Shown in pieces: positions 26,367 through 34,701 of a DNA stretch of 64,000 nucleotides. The notes beneath the pieces were generated by a model, which ran no database searches, was not told where the DNA came from, and saw only the letters and a program-made list of their open reading frames with translations. Both the position numbers and the translations under genes were made by a program. This DNA is from Curtobacterium pusillum (GTDB lineage Bacteria > Actinomycetota > Actinomycetes > Actinomycetales > Microbacteriaceae), in NCBI RefSeq assembly GCF_007673235.1, contig NZ_VDZH01000003.1, positions 283,168 to 347,167 on the forward strand, written 5' to 3'. Each line of letters starts with the position of its first letter. Within the stretch, counting starts at the first letter, position 1.

Positions 26367-27503
26367 TCAGGAACCGGTGTCGGAGGAGCCGTTGCCGATG
26401 GCAGACCGGAACGTCGCGCCGGCGTCGGTGAAGCCCGTGATGTAGCCGCTCGCGTTGACGTTCATCGGACCGGCCGAGGCCGTCCCCACGCCACCGGCGC
26501 CGGAGATGTCCGCGGTGAAGGTCGCCCGGCCGTACGTCGTCGTCGTGACGAGCCAGCCGTTCGACAGCCACCCGCCGACCGACACCGCCGGACGGGTGTC
26601 GAGCGTCCACTTCTGGTTCGTGTACGTGTAGGCGGAGTCCTCGCCGTAGGCGTAGAAGCTGCAGCCCTTCGGTGCCGCGTCCGTCGAGGCGATGCAGCCG
26701 TCGACCCAGGCGTCCACGGCGGCCTTCGCGGACTGCTCCCCCGCCGCCGTGAGCTTCGTCGTCATCGACACCGGCGACGACGCCGTCCCGCCGAAGCCCG
26801 ACACCGTCGCCGTCGTCGCGTCGGCCGAGTACCACTTGCCGCCGTCGACCGCGACGTCGTACGTGCCGGGGAGCGCCGTCAGGGTCGCCGTGCCGTCCTT
26901 CGACGTGGTGACGCCCTGCCCGCCGACCAGCACCTTCGCGCCGGCCGGACCACGGAGGCTCACGTCGACCGCACCGAGCTTCGGGGCCTCGAGCTCCCAG
27001 ACCGGGAACACGCCCCAGTCGGTGCCCGTCTTGTCGAGCGTGAACGTCGACGAGACGTCGCGGCCGCCCTGCCGCAGGTAGGCGGTCACCGTCGCGGTGT
27101 CGCCGTCGTCGCGGGTGGCGGCGATCCGGTAGCCGGTGACGCGACCCTTCGCCTTGGCGTACGCGGCATCCGTCAGGAGCACGTCGTCCTTGTCGTGGTC
27201 GATGCCCGCGGTCTTCAGGGCGTCCTCGACCTTGCCGGCCGAGAGGTCGTCGAGGAACGCGCGCACCGGGCGGTCCGCGGAGTGCGTCGACGTCCCGACG
27301 GAGTAGCCGACCACGCCGGCGACCGCCAGGAGCACGACCGCGGCGCCACCGGCGATGATGCCGATGAGCGGACCGCGCCCGAGCTTCCGTCGCGGTCTCG
27401 CGGGTACGGGGGGCTCCGTCTGCAAGGGCGCCCCGTGCTCGCCGCTGATGTCGTCGACGTTCGGGACGGAACCCCATCCGTCGGCCTGCTGCTGGTCGGT
27501 CAT
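26367..27503 (-). CDS. membrane-anchored extracellular protein of unknown function
   Basis: 378 residues from the ATG at 27503, with a GGGGGA Shine-Dalgarno. The longer frame would run into the upstream gene. The first 40 residues are a hydrophilic cytoplasmic segment with a PARPRRK stretch, then one hydrophobic helix (about 46-66, LIGIIAGGAAVVLLAVAGVV). The remaining 310 residues are extracytoplasmic, beginning with a region like NTF2/DUF4878-type folds (RAFLDDLSAGKVEDALKTAG), then a PEGA/carboxypeptidase-regulatory-like beta segment (LPGTYDVAVDGGKWYS). Possibly a cell-envelope accessory protein. I do not recognise a specific family. Confidence 0.75.
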   Translation of the reverse strand: MTDQQQADGWGSVPNVDDISGEHGAPLQTEPPVPARPRRKLGRGPLIGIIAGGAAVVLLAVAGVVGYSVGTSTHSADRPVRAFLDDLSAGKVEDALKTAGIDHDKDDVLLTDAAYAKAKGRVTGYRIAATRDDGDTATVTAYLRQGGRDVSSTFTLDKTGTDWGVFPVWELEAPKLGAVDVSLRGPAGAKVLVGGQGVTTSKDGTATLTALPGTYDVAVDGGKWYSADATTATVSGFGGTASSPVSMTTKLTAAGEQSAKAAVDAWVDGCIASTDAAPKGCSFYAYGEDSAYTYTNQKWTLDTRPAVSVGGWLSNGWLVTTTTYGRATFTADISGAGGVGTASAGPMNVNASGYITGFTDAGATFRSAIGNGSSDTGS

Positions 27504-27537
27504 CGGTCCCCCGTCGTCCTGTGGTGCTGCTGGGATC

Positions 27538-27993
27538 CTACCGTCGGGCACCGTCATCGCCGGTCGTCGTGACCCGCTCCGCACGCGACTGGTGGCGGGA
27601 CGCCGCGATCCCCCCGACGACGCTGAGGAGCGCCACGACCACCGAGCCGACCACGAACGGGCCGAGCGCGTAGCCCGCGGGGAACACCACCAGCTCGGTG
27701 AGGTCGCCGCGGACCAGGGCGTACCCGACCGCTCCGACGCCGAGCATCACGAGGTAGACCGTCGCGGCGGCGACGAGCCCGGTGACGCCGGGGTTGCCCT
27801 CTCGAGCACCGACCGCGGTCGCGAGGAAGACGACGACCGCGCCGGCCAGCACCATCGCGGGACCGAGGTACGGGGTGGCGTCGGGCTGGGAGATGACCTC
27901 GACGTCGGCGAGCAGCGCCTCGAACCCCGTCACCGCGATCACGAGCGCGATGAAGAGGATCGACGTCATCGTCGCGATCAACCACCGGGACAT
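27538..27993 (-). CDS. four-helix integral membrane protein, unknown function
   Basis: 151 residues with four hydrophobic segments (about 5-25, 42-62, 72-93, 104-127) and a short basic cytoplasmic tail (ASRHQSRAERV). No family recognised. Its ATG at 27993 has no Shine-Dalgarno sequence but a TACGAT six bases upstream, so it is probably leaderless. The gene downstream starts 34 bases after its stop. Confidence 0.75.
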   Translation of the reverse strand: MSRWLIATMTSILFIALVIAVTGFEALLADVEVISQPDATPYLGPAMVLAGAVVVFLATAVGAREGNPGVTGLVAAATVYLVMLGVGAVGYALVRGDLTELVVFPAGYALGPFVVGSVVVALLSVVGGIAASRHQSRAERVTTTGDDGARR

Positions 27994-27999
27994 GCGGTG

Positions 28000-28005
28000 A
28001 TCGTA
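28000..28005 (-). promoter_or_regulatory. -10 box for a leaderless transcript
   Basis: TACGAT on the minus strand, six bases before the ATG at 27993, with no Shine-Dalgarno sequence. Confidence 0.5.
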
Positions 28006-28017
28006 TCGCTGGGAGGG

Positions 28018-28596
28018 TCAGGCGTGGGAGGCGTCTGCGGTGTGCGGCTGCTGTTCCTGGGCTGCCGCGACGAGTGCCAGGGCGATGGTCGCGGTGATCA
28101 CCGGGATCGACTCGGTCATCGGGGCGGCGGCGGTGGGTGCGTTGGTTGCCGTGGGTGCGGTGGGTGCGTCCGTCGTCACCGTCGACGCCGTCGGTTCGAC
28201 CTGGAGGCGCGGGGCGGCGTCCGCCGTGTCGGGCACCTCCGGCTCGTGGTCACGCAGCGCCGGACCGATGACCGGCAGGACCGCCGTGGTCGCCGCCGGC
28301 TCGGTGTGCAGCACAGGGATCTCGGCCGTCGCCGGAGCTCCTCGCTTCGCAGCACGCCGGGCCTTCGCCATCTTCACCAGGACGACCACGGCGACGATCG
28401 CCCAGATGCCGTTCACGATGGTCGACGGGACCGCGTGGTGGGCCGCGACGTTGATCGCGACGGCGAGCCCGCCGACGAGGTTGAAGAGTTGGTAGACCGG
28501 CCCGTTCGGGAGCTTGCCCATCGAGAACAGCAGGTAACCAGCAAGGACGGTTACGGCTCCGAACCAGCCGAGGAATTCCACGATTCCAGCCAACAC
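28018..28596 (-). CDS. CBU_0592-family membrane protein with low-complexity tail
   Basis: 192 residues. The first 75 match the small CBU_0592 family of integral membrane proteins: EFLGWFGAVTVLAGYLLFSMG, YQLFNLVGGLAVAINVAAHH, STIVNGIWAIVAVVVLVKMA, three helices. The remaining 115 residues are A/T/P/V-rich and probably disordered, ending in a weakly hydrophobic stretch. Start codon GTG at 28596. Function is not established for the family. Confidence 0.75.
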   Translation of the reverse strand: MLAGIVEFLGWFGAVTVLAGYLLFSMGKLPNGPVYQLFNLVGGLAVAINVAAHHAVPSTIVNGIWAIVAVVVLVKMAKARRAAKRGAPATAEIPVLHTEPAATTAVLPVIGPALRDHEPEVPDTADAAPRLQVEPTASTVTTDAPTAPTATNAPTAAAPMTESIPVITATIALALVAAAQEQQPHTADASHA

Positions 28597-28618
28597 GCGC
28601 GACTCCGGGCACGACGAG

Positions 28619-28643
28619 GAACGGCCATTTCGAGCGGCCGTTC
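28619..28643 (-). other. 8-bp hairpin upstream of the CBU_0592-family gene
   Basis: GAACGGCC (28619-28626) pairs with GGCCGTTC (28636-28643). It lies between the end of the pilus operon and the next gene and could terminate the pilus transcript, but it is 115 bases from the pilO stop and lacks a U-tract. Confidence 0.45.
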
Positions 28644-28757
28644 GAGAGGGGGATGAGCAGCCGCGAGTGCGGTGTCAGGAGCATCGTAAGCACACCGACA
28701 GGCGTCGCGGAAGAGGGTGCGGCGTGGCGCGTCACACCCCGTTCGGGAGGGGTGTCG

Positions 28758-29564
28758 TCAGCCCTTCGACGCGGTGGTCGAGGAGGCGTCGGCTGCAGCC
28801 CCGGAGCCGCTCTCCGACTTCTGCGAGGACTGGGCCGACGCCGCGTCCGAGAGCACGTAGATGAAGCCGGACAGCGTCCAGGTCGTCGCTCCGGAGCCAG
28901 CCGGAGTGTCGGTCGTGGAGCCGTCGGCCGCGGAGCCGTCCGTCGTCTCGGCACGCGTCGACTTGATGTCGTTCACGAGGAAGAGCCGCTCACCGTTCTG
29001 CACCCCCGAGGTGAAGGCGAGCGCCTGTTCGAACGACCCGGTGACGTCGATGCTGATCGCGATGGTCGAGAAGTTGGACGCGGTGATCTGCGCGTCGGTC
29101 ACCGGAGCCGTCACGGCGGGGGTCGACGGCGTCGCAGTGGTGGTGGGTGACGGGGTCGCCGCGGCCGAGGGGCTCGCGGCGTCCGTCGGCGTGGTCGCCG
29201 GCGTCTCCGCGACCGGGGGCGTGTACGCGGCTGCCCACGAGGTCGTGATCCCGCTGACGGTCACCCCGGTGGAGGCAGCCACCCCGTCGACCTCCTTGTA
29301 GAAGGCCGAGGTGTCCGCGGAGGACGGCACCGAGCGCTCGAGCGCTGCGGCCTCGCGCCGCATCGCCGGGAGCTTCGCCGACTGTGCAGCGAGCCGCGCG
29401 AGCTCGGCGCGGTAGGTGTCGTTCGTCGAGTCGATCGACTGCTGCTGCTCGCGGTTCGACGCAGCCGAGGCGAGCTGGGGCTGGACGCCGAGGAAGAAAC
29501 CGCCGACGAGCACGACGGCGCCGATCGCCAGGGCGATCACGAGGTGCAACCGGTTCTTGGTCAT
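28758..29564 (-). CDS. pilO: type IV pilus inner-membrane platform protein PilO
   Basis: 268 residues: a short cytoplasmic start (MTKNRLH), one transmembrane helix (about 8-28), a coiled-coil stretch (SNREQQQSIDSTNDTYRAEL), then a ferredoxin-like domain interrupted by a P/T/A-rich insertion (about 125-150), and an S/A/K-rich tail. PilO pairs with PilN to form the periplasm-facing alignment ring around the pilus motor. Start overlaps the pilN stop (ATGA). Assignment rests on topology and position after pilM-pilN. Confidence 0.8.
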   Translation of the reverse strand: MTKNRLHLVIALAIGAVVLVGGFFLGVQPQLASAASNREQQQSIDSTNDTYRAELARLAAQSAKLPAMRREAAALERSVPSSADTSAFYKEVDGVAASTGVTVSGITTSWAAAYTPPVAETPATTPTDAASPSAAATPSPTTTATPSTPAVTAPVTDAQITASNFSTIAISIDVTGSFEQALAFTSGVQNGERLFLVNDIKSTRAETTDGSAADGSTTDTPAGSGATTWTLSGFIYVLSDAASAQSSQKSESGSGAAADASSTTASKG

Positions 29565-30310
29565 TTCGTCTTCTCCGCGTACTTGCCGTCGAACGCCTCG
29601 TCGTTGATGTGCAGCGTCATGTCGACCGTGTAGTGCCCTGTGTCCGAGTTGAGGGTGACTGCGTTGGCGTTCGCGTCGACGAAGCCGGTGAGCCCGTGGA
29701 CCCTGTCGAGCCAGTCCGGGATCGACGGGAGGGTCGGGCTGTCCGCCTCGACGGTGAGCGTCGCGACGCGCTCGCCCTGCAGCGGGGTGGTCGGCTGCTC
29801 GTAGCTCTCCAGGGGAGATGCCGAGTCCACCGTGACGCCGACGATGCTCACACCAGCCGGGAGCGATGCCTGCACCTTCTTCAGGTAGTCACTCCAGTCG
29901 ATCTCCGGTGCCCCGCCGACGGCCTGACCGGCTTCGGCGAGGGCGGTCCGCGATTCGACCTTCCGCACCTCCGAGTACTGCCCCTGTTGCTGCAGCAGCG
30001 ACGTACCCTCGTCCTGCGCCGCGCGGAGCTGCGCCGCCGACGAGACGTTGTCCATCGTGGAGATCCCGACGCCGAGTGCGACGACGGCAGCGACGACGAC
30101 CACGCCGAGCCACGCTCGACGCACGGTGGCACGCTGCCGTCGGTGGACGAGGACCTCGGGCGGGAGGAGGTCAGCGCGCGGGACGCCCCCGATGACGAGG
30201 AGGGTCTTGCCCGTCGCCTTCGGAGCGCGGGGAGCATCGGAGGCGTTCCGCGCCCGCTTCGCCTTGCCGGTGCGGGAGCCGGTCACCGGCTTCGACAGGG
30301 TCTCGGTCAT
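29561..30310 (-). CDS. pilN: type IV pilus assembly protein PilN
   Basis: 249 residues from the ATG at 30310, overlapping the pilM stop. A 60-residue cytoplasmic N-terminus holds the predicted PilM-binding segment VPRADLLPPEV. One transmembrane helix follows (about 69-88), then a coiled coil and an alpha/beta domain typical of PilN/GspL-C (LKKVQASLPAGVSIVGVTVD). It links cytoplasmic PilM to PilO. Confidence 0.85.
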   Translation of the reverse strand: MTETLSKPVTGSRTGKAKRARNASDAPRAPKATGKTLLVIGGVPRADLLPPEVLVHRRQRATVRRAWLGVVVVAAVVALGVGISTMDNVSSAAQLRAAQDEGTSLLQQQGQYSEVRKVESRTALAEAGQAVGGAPEIDWSDYLKKVQASLPAGVSIVGVTVDSASPLESYEQPTTPLQGERVATLTVEADSPTLPSIPDWLDRVHGLTGFVDANANAVTLNSDTGHYTVDMTLHINDEAFDGKYAEKTK

Positions 30311-31362
30311 GCTGCTCGTCCTCCTGCTGCGAGGCCCCACGCCACTGCGAGCGAGGTACCACGTTGTTCGACGACGGAGGCGTCCACACCGCGTGCACGA
30401 GGGACGCCCGCGAAGGCGTCGCCGTGGACGACGTCCGCGTCGGTCGAGTCGGCGAGCGCCTCCCGGAAGCCGACGAGGTCGCCTCCCGCGCCGGCGAGGA
30501 CGATCCGCCCCACCGGCCGACCGTCGTTCTTCGTGTTCGCGAAGTAGTTCAGGGTGTTCCGGACACTGGCGACGAGCTCGTGCGCGGCCTCGCGGATGAC
30601 CGCCGCGGCCCGCTGGTCGTCGGGCGTCTGCGCCCGCGCACCCATGCCGATGTACCGCTTCACGGCCTCGGCCTGCTCGACGGGGATCTCGAGTCGCACC
30701 GCGATCTGCTTCGTCATCTCGTCCCCGCCCGTCGGGATGATGCGGACGAACTGCGGCACGCCGTCCACGCTGATGACGACGGTGCTGGTGTTGCCGCCGA
30801 CCTCGACGAGGGCGACGGTCCCCGCGGCGGAGCCGATGGGCGTGAGCACACGACTGAGCGCGAACGGGATGAGGTCGACGCTCACGGGGTTGAGCCCGGC
30901 GAGCTGCGCGGCCCGGACGTTCGCCAGCACGGCGTCCTTGACGGCCGCCACGAGGAGCCCGTGCACGACCGGACCGGCCTCGCTGAAGCCCTCACCCGTG
31001 GGGTAGAAGTCGAGGATCGCGTCACCGACGGGGACCGGGAGCAGGTCCTGCACCTGGAACGGGAGCGATTCGCGGATCTGGGCCAGGGGTGCCTTCGGCA
31101 CGGTCAGGTCGCGCGACAGCACGCGCTGGTTGCCCATGCCGAGGGCGACGTCCCTGGACTTGAACTTGCCGACGGACCACAGCTGCCGCAGGACCCCCGC
31201 GATCGTGTTCGTCTCGAGGACCTCTCCGCGCTGGGTCGACCCCTCAGGCAGGGGCACCTCGGCGATGCGCTCGATCGACGCGACGCCCTTCCGGGAGCGG
31301 GCGACCTCGACGGCGCGGATGGACACGCTGCCGATGTCGATGCCGACGACGTTGCTCGTCAT
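30307..31362 (-). CDS. pilM: type IV pilus assembly actin-like protein PilM
   Basis: 351 residues from the ATG at 31362; the frame upstream of it is antisense to pilD. N-terminal phosphate-1 motif VGIDIGSVSIRAVEV; adenosine and connecting motifs VALVEVGGNTSTVVIS and IVLAGAGGDLVGF fit the FtsA/actin-like ATPase fold. PilM forms the cytoplasmic ring that binds PilN and the motor ATPases. 23 bases after pilD. Confidence 0.92.
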   Translation of the reverse strand: MTSNVVGIDIGSVSIRAVEVARSRKGVASIERIAEVPLPEGSTQRGEVLETNTIAGVLRQLWSVGKFKSRDVALGMGNQRVLSRDLTVPKAPLAQIRESLPFQVQDLLPVPVGDAILDFYPTGEGFSEAGPVVHGLLVAAVKDAVLANVRAAQLAGLNPVSVDLIPFALSRVLTPIGSAAGTVALVEVGGNTSTVVISVDGVPQFVRIIPTGGDEMTKQIAVRLEIPVEQAEAVKRYIGMGARAQTPDDQRAAAVIREAAHELVASVRNTLNYFANTKNDGRPVGRIVLAGAGGDLVGFREALADSTDADVVHGDAFAGVPRARGVDASVVEQRGTSLAVAWGLAAGGRAA

Positions 31363-31385
31363 GGTGATCGCTTCCTCCGGGCGGT

Positions 31386-32225
31386 TCAGGTGAGGCCGAT
31401 GAGGCCGGTGTAGGCGTCCCACAACGGGCCGCCGCAGAGGATGCCGAGCCAGGCTCCGGCGAGCATCCACGGTCCGAACGGGATCCCGCTCCCCCGCTTG
31501 GCGCGGCGAGCGGCGAGGAGACCGATGGCGAAGATAGCTCCGAGCGCGAACCCGCCGAAAGCTCCCACTGCGAGGGGTCCCCATCCGAGGTACGCGAGGA
31601 CGAGGCCGAGCACGCCGGCCAGCTTCACGTCGCCCATCCCCATCCCGCCGGGGACCGCGACGGCGAGGGCGAAGTACACGGCGAGGAGCACGAGCATGCC
31701 GATGCCGGCGCGCACGAGCGCCCACCAGTCCCCGGATGCAGCAGACGTGGCCGTGAGGAGCACGGCGAGCACCGCGTACGCGGGGAGCACGATCTTGTCC
31801 GGCAGGCGGTGGGTGTCGACGTCGATGAGCGCGAGCGAGACGGTGATCGCCATCAGGTACAGGAGCACGACGAGCATGCCGATGGTCGGGACGAGCGTCG
31901 TCCCGCTACCGGCGGCGCGTGCGAGGACCATGCCGGCGACCACCGAGAAGAGCGCAGCGGTGGCTGCTTCGACGAGGGGGTACCGCGCGGAGATCCGGTT
32001 GCCGCAGTCACGGCACGCTCCGCGGAGGACGAGCCAGGACAGCACCGGGACGTTGTCGAACCCTCGGATCTCGTGCCCGCACTGCGGGCAGGAACTCGCC
32101 GGCCGAACCACCGAGAGCCCCGCCGGGACCCGGTACACCACGACGTTGAGGAACGAGCCGATCAGGAGGCCGAAGACGCCGGCGAGGCCGACGACGACCA
32201 CCGCGAGCTGCTGGAGCGCGCTCAT
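31386..32225 (-). CDS. pilD: type IV prepilin peptidase
   Basis: 279 residues, a bifunctional leader peptidase and N-methyltransferase. It has GSFLNVVVYRVP, the two CxxC pairs of the methylase/zinc region (CPQCGHE and CRDCGN), and aspartates of the A24 peptidase: IDVDTHRLPD and GMGDVKLAGVLG (GxGD). Eight hydrophobic helices. It would process the pilins encoded just upstream. Overlaps the pilX-like gene by four bases. Confidence 0.95.
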   Translation of the reverse strand: MSALQQLAVVVVGLAGVFGLLIGSFLNVVVYRVPAGLSVVRPASSCPQCGHEIRGFDNVPVLSWLVLRGACRDCGNRISARYPLVEAATAALFSVVAGMVLARAAGSGTTLVPTIGMLVVLLYLMAITVSLALIDVDTHRLPDKIVLPAYAVLAVLLTATSAASGDWWALVRAGIGMLVLLAVYFALAVAVPGGMGMGDVKLAGVLGLVLAYLGWGPLAVGAFGGFALGAIFAIGLLAARRAKRGSGIPFGPWMLAGAWLGILCGGPLWDAYTGLIGLT

Positions 32226-34012
32226 ACGCAGACACCTGCCTTCTTCACGCAGTCACCTGACGTCGCGTACGCCGGCGAGACCTCCGCCATCGTCGTCACG
32301 CCGTAGGTGGTGGTCACGGGGTTGAGGAAGCTCGGTGGAGCGGAGTGCTTGAGGCGCGCGTCGTACGCGTACGCCTTGATGTAGCCGTTCGCCCCCGATC
32401 GCACGACGCCACGGAACTTCTGCGCGATCGCCCCGTAGACCGTCAGCGTCCCGCGGTCCCCGCCGTAGCCGTAGTTCTGCACCTGGAAGGTGTGCGCGGC
32501 GGAGATGATGGCGGCGTCGATCTCTCGGTCCGTGTCACCGAGGATCGACGAGTAGCACGTGCTGTTGTAGCCACAGGAGACCGCCTTCACCGGGTTCCAG
32601 ACCATGACGGCGTTCGTGGCGGTGAGCCCGAGCATGTCCGATCCTCGGTCCGCGTAGGTCATGTCGCCCGTGACGTAGAGGTAGTTCTCGGCAGCCACGG
32701 TCACCTGGCCGTCGAGGACGCCGTGCACGAAGGCGTCTCCGGATCGCGTGCCGTAGCTGCACGGCGAGGTGCTCAGCTGGGCCTCACCGGTCCGCGGGTA
32801 GCCGACACCGTTCCCGGTGTTGCAGGAGTCCGCCAGCTTCGCCGTCGTCGTCGCGTTCGCGTCGCCCGACTGCGGCACGTTCTGCACGTAGACGAGGTTG
32901 TTGGCGGGGACCGGGACGGTGGCCCCCGCGGCCGAGCCGAGTTGTCCCGCTCCGGTGCCGGGGAGACCGCAGGCGGTCGGGGTCTGTCCCTTCGTCGGGT
33001 CCGTCGCATCGGTCTGCGTCTTGATCGACCGCGGCGACTTGACCGTCATGGTCCCGTCGGCGTTGAACGTGATGTCCGTCGGACCGGTGTACAGGCAGCC
33101 GGGGCTGCGGGTCGCCGTCACGGTGGTGTTGTACTGCGTCGCGGCCTTCTGCTGCGCGTTCGTCGACGGCATGCCGATCGTGGACGTGAAGGCGGGCTGC
33201 GTGACGCCTGCCGGGAACTTCTGCCCCGTGCAGCTCGACCCGTTCGAGTCGATCTTGCTGTAGCGCAGTCCGGACGTCGGGTTCGAGGTCGTGATCTGGC
33301 TGGTGAACGTCGCCTGGCAGATGCGCATCGTGTCGTTCGAGTGCGCCGGACCGTCGATGGTGTCGCCACCGCTGAACGCGATCTCGCCGCACACGTTGCG
33401 CGAGGTCGACGTCGGCCGTCCCTCCCACGCGTGCTTGACACAGGTGGCGGTGTCCACGTTCGTCATCACCGGGTCCTGGATCTCGTAGTCGGTGAAGTAG
33501 AGGAAGTCGATGAAGCCCTGCTGGCGGATGCTGGCGACGACGGAGCGCACGGATGATCCGACCTTGCCGGTGGCGCGGATCCGGATGACCCCCGTGTCGT
33601 AGTACTTCGAGGAGTCGACCTCGTACCGGTAGAACGACTTGCCGTCGCCGCCGGGCACGGTGGCCCACGTACCGGTCGTCCCGGTGCCGAACGCGGTGTT
33701 CGCGGCGCCACCGGTGGGGAGCGTGAGTCCTGTGCTCGTCGACGAGAACGGCGCCGCCGGGTTGCCGTACTGGGTGTACCCGGTGTCGTTCGACAGACGC
33801 GCCTCGTAGTCCTGCACGCCCGCGTACGCAGCGCTCAGGGCGGCGTTCCAGTCGGAGTCGGTGGAGGACTTCTTGATGCCCGCGACGGCGACCGACGTCG
33901 CGGTCGCGATCATGAACACCACGACGGTCCCGAAGATCACGGCGATGGCCAGGGCCATGCCCCGATCGTCCCGCAGGGCGTCGAGGTGGAAGAGGCGGCG
34001 GAGCCGGATCAT
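32222..34012 (-). CDS. PilX-like minor pilin or large surface-exposed pilus component
   Basis: 596 residues with an N-terminal pilin-like helix (RGMALAIAVIFGTVVVFMIA) preceded by DDR, but with no glutamate at the mature +5 position, as in PilX/GspK-type minor pilins. The long C-terminal part is rich in T/S/G/N and has about ten cysteines (for example TCVKHAWEG, NVCGEIAF, GSSCTG, SPGCLY, SCGYNSTCYSS, GDCVKKAGVCV), suggesting disulfide-stabilised extracellular domains. It may be a tip adhesin. ATGA-coupled to the gene before it. Confidence 0.78.
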   Translation of the reverse strand: MIRLRRLFHLDALRDDRGMALAIAVIFGTVVVFMIATATSVAVAGIKKSSTDSDWNAALSAAYAGVQDYEARLSNDTGYTQYGNPAAPFSSTSTGLTLPTGGAANTAFGTGTTGTWATVPGGDGKSFYRYEVDSSKYYDTGVIRIRATGKVGSSVRSVVASIRQQGFIDFLYFTDYEIQDPVMTNVDTATCVKHAWEGRPTSTSRNVCGEIAFSGGDTIDGPAHSNDTMRICQATFTSQITTSNPTSGLRYSKIDSNGSSCTGQKFPAGVTQPAFTSTIGMPSTNAQQKAATQYNTTVTATRSPGCLYTGPTDITFNADGTMTVKSPRSIKTQTDATDPTKGQTPTACGLPGTGAGQLGSAAGATVPVPANNLVYVQNVPQSGDANATTTAKLADSCNTGNGVGYPRTGEAQLSTSPCSYGTRSGDAFVHGVLDGQVTVAAENYLYVTGDMTYADRGSDMLGLTATNAVMVWNPVKAVSCGYNSTCYSSILGDTDREIDAAIISAAHTFQVQNYGYGGDRGTLTVYGAIAQKFRGVVRSGANGYIKAYAYDARLKHSAPPSFLNPVTTTYGVTTMAEVSPAYATSGDCVKKAGVCV

Positions 34013-34701
34013 GTCGAGTCTCCCGACGGCTGGAGGAGGTTCGGCAGCCCGACGGTGTTCTGCAGGGTGATGCCGTTCTTGAGGGTGCTCGCCGTGGACG
34101 AGAAGCGGAGGGTGACCTGGACGAAGGCGATCTGGCCGACCTGGTCCGCGGTCAGCAGGCCGGCTGCGTTCGGCGTCAGCACGGTCTTCCCGACGTCGAG
34201 GTACTGGAAGATCGGCGTGGCAGTGGTCGCGGGGACCTCGATCGACGACGCGATCGTCGAGGTCGACCCGGCGCCCGAGAAGGTGTAGTACGCGTTGTCG
34301 GTCGTGGATCCGGCGACGATCTTCTCGGTGAGCACTCCGGCAGCACTCACCGAGAACGTGACCTGCTGCGGCACGGAGTCGCGGCCGGTCGACACGAGGG
34401 TCGTGAACTGCACCCCAGACGTCCCGGCGGAGATGAACGCCGGCGAGTCACTCGCGCCGACCCGCGGGTTGTCCGCGGCAGCGCGGACCTGACGCACGAT
34501 CTCGTTCATCGCGTTGGAGGCGTTCCGACTGTTCTGGTCGCGCGCCGCGGCGAACGTGGTCGCCCGGGTGATCGAGTAGAACGTACCGCCGACGATGGCG
34601 AGGAGCACCGCGAACAGACCCATCGCCACGAGCAACTCGATGAGCGTCAGACCGTCTTCACGGCGCTCACCACGGATGACCGACCTGATGCGTTCGATCA
34701 C
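34009..34701 (-). CDS. type IV pilus minor pilin (PilW-like)
   Basis: 230 residues from a GTG at 34701 that overlaps the upstream stop (GTGA); the much longer open frame is antisense noise. Class III signal peptide REDG|LTLIELLVAMG with Glu at +5, then an extended helix and a beta-rich globular domain. PilW/GspJ type by order and size. It likely helps form the priming complex at the pilus tip. Confidence 0.82.
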   Translation of the reverse strand: MIERIRSVIRGERREDGLTLIELLVAMGLFAVLLAIVGGTFYSITRATTFAAARDQNSRNASNAMNEIVRQVRAAADNPRVGASDSPAFISAGTSGVQFTTLVSTGRDSVPQQVTFSVSAAGVLTEKIVAGSTTDNAYYTFSGAGSTSTIASSIEVPATTATPIFQYLDVGKTVLTPNAAGLLTADQVGQIAFVQVTLRFSSTASTLKNGITLQNTVGLPNLLQPSGDST

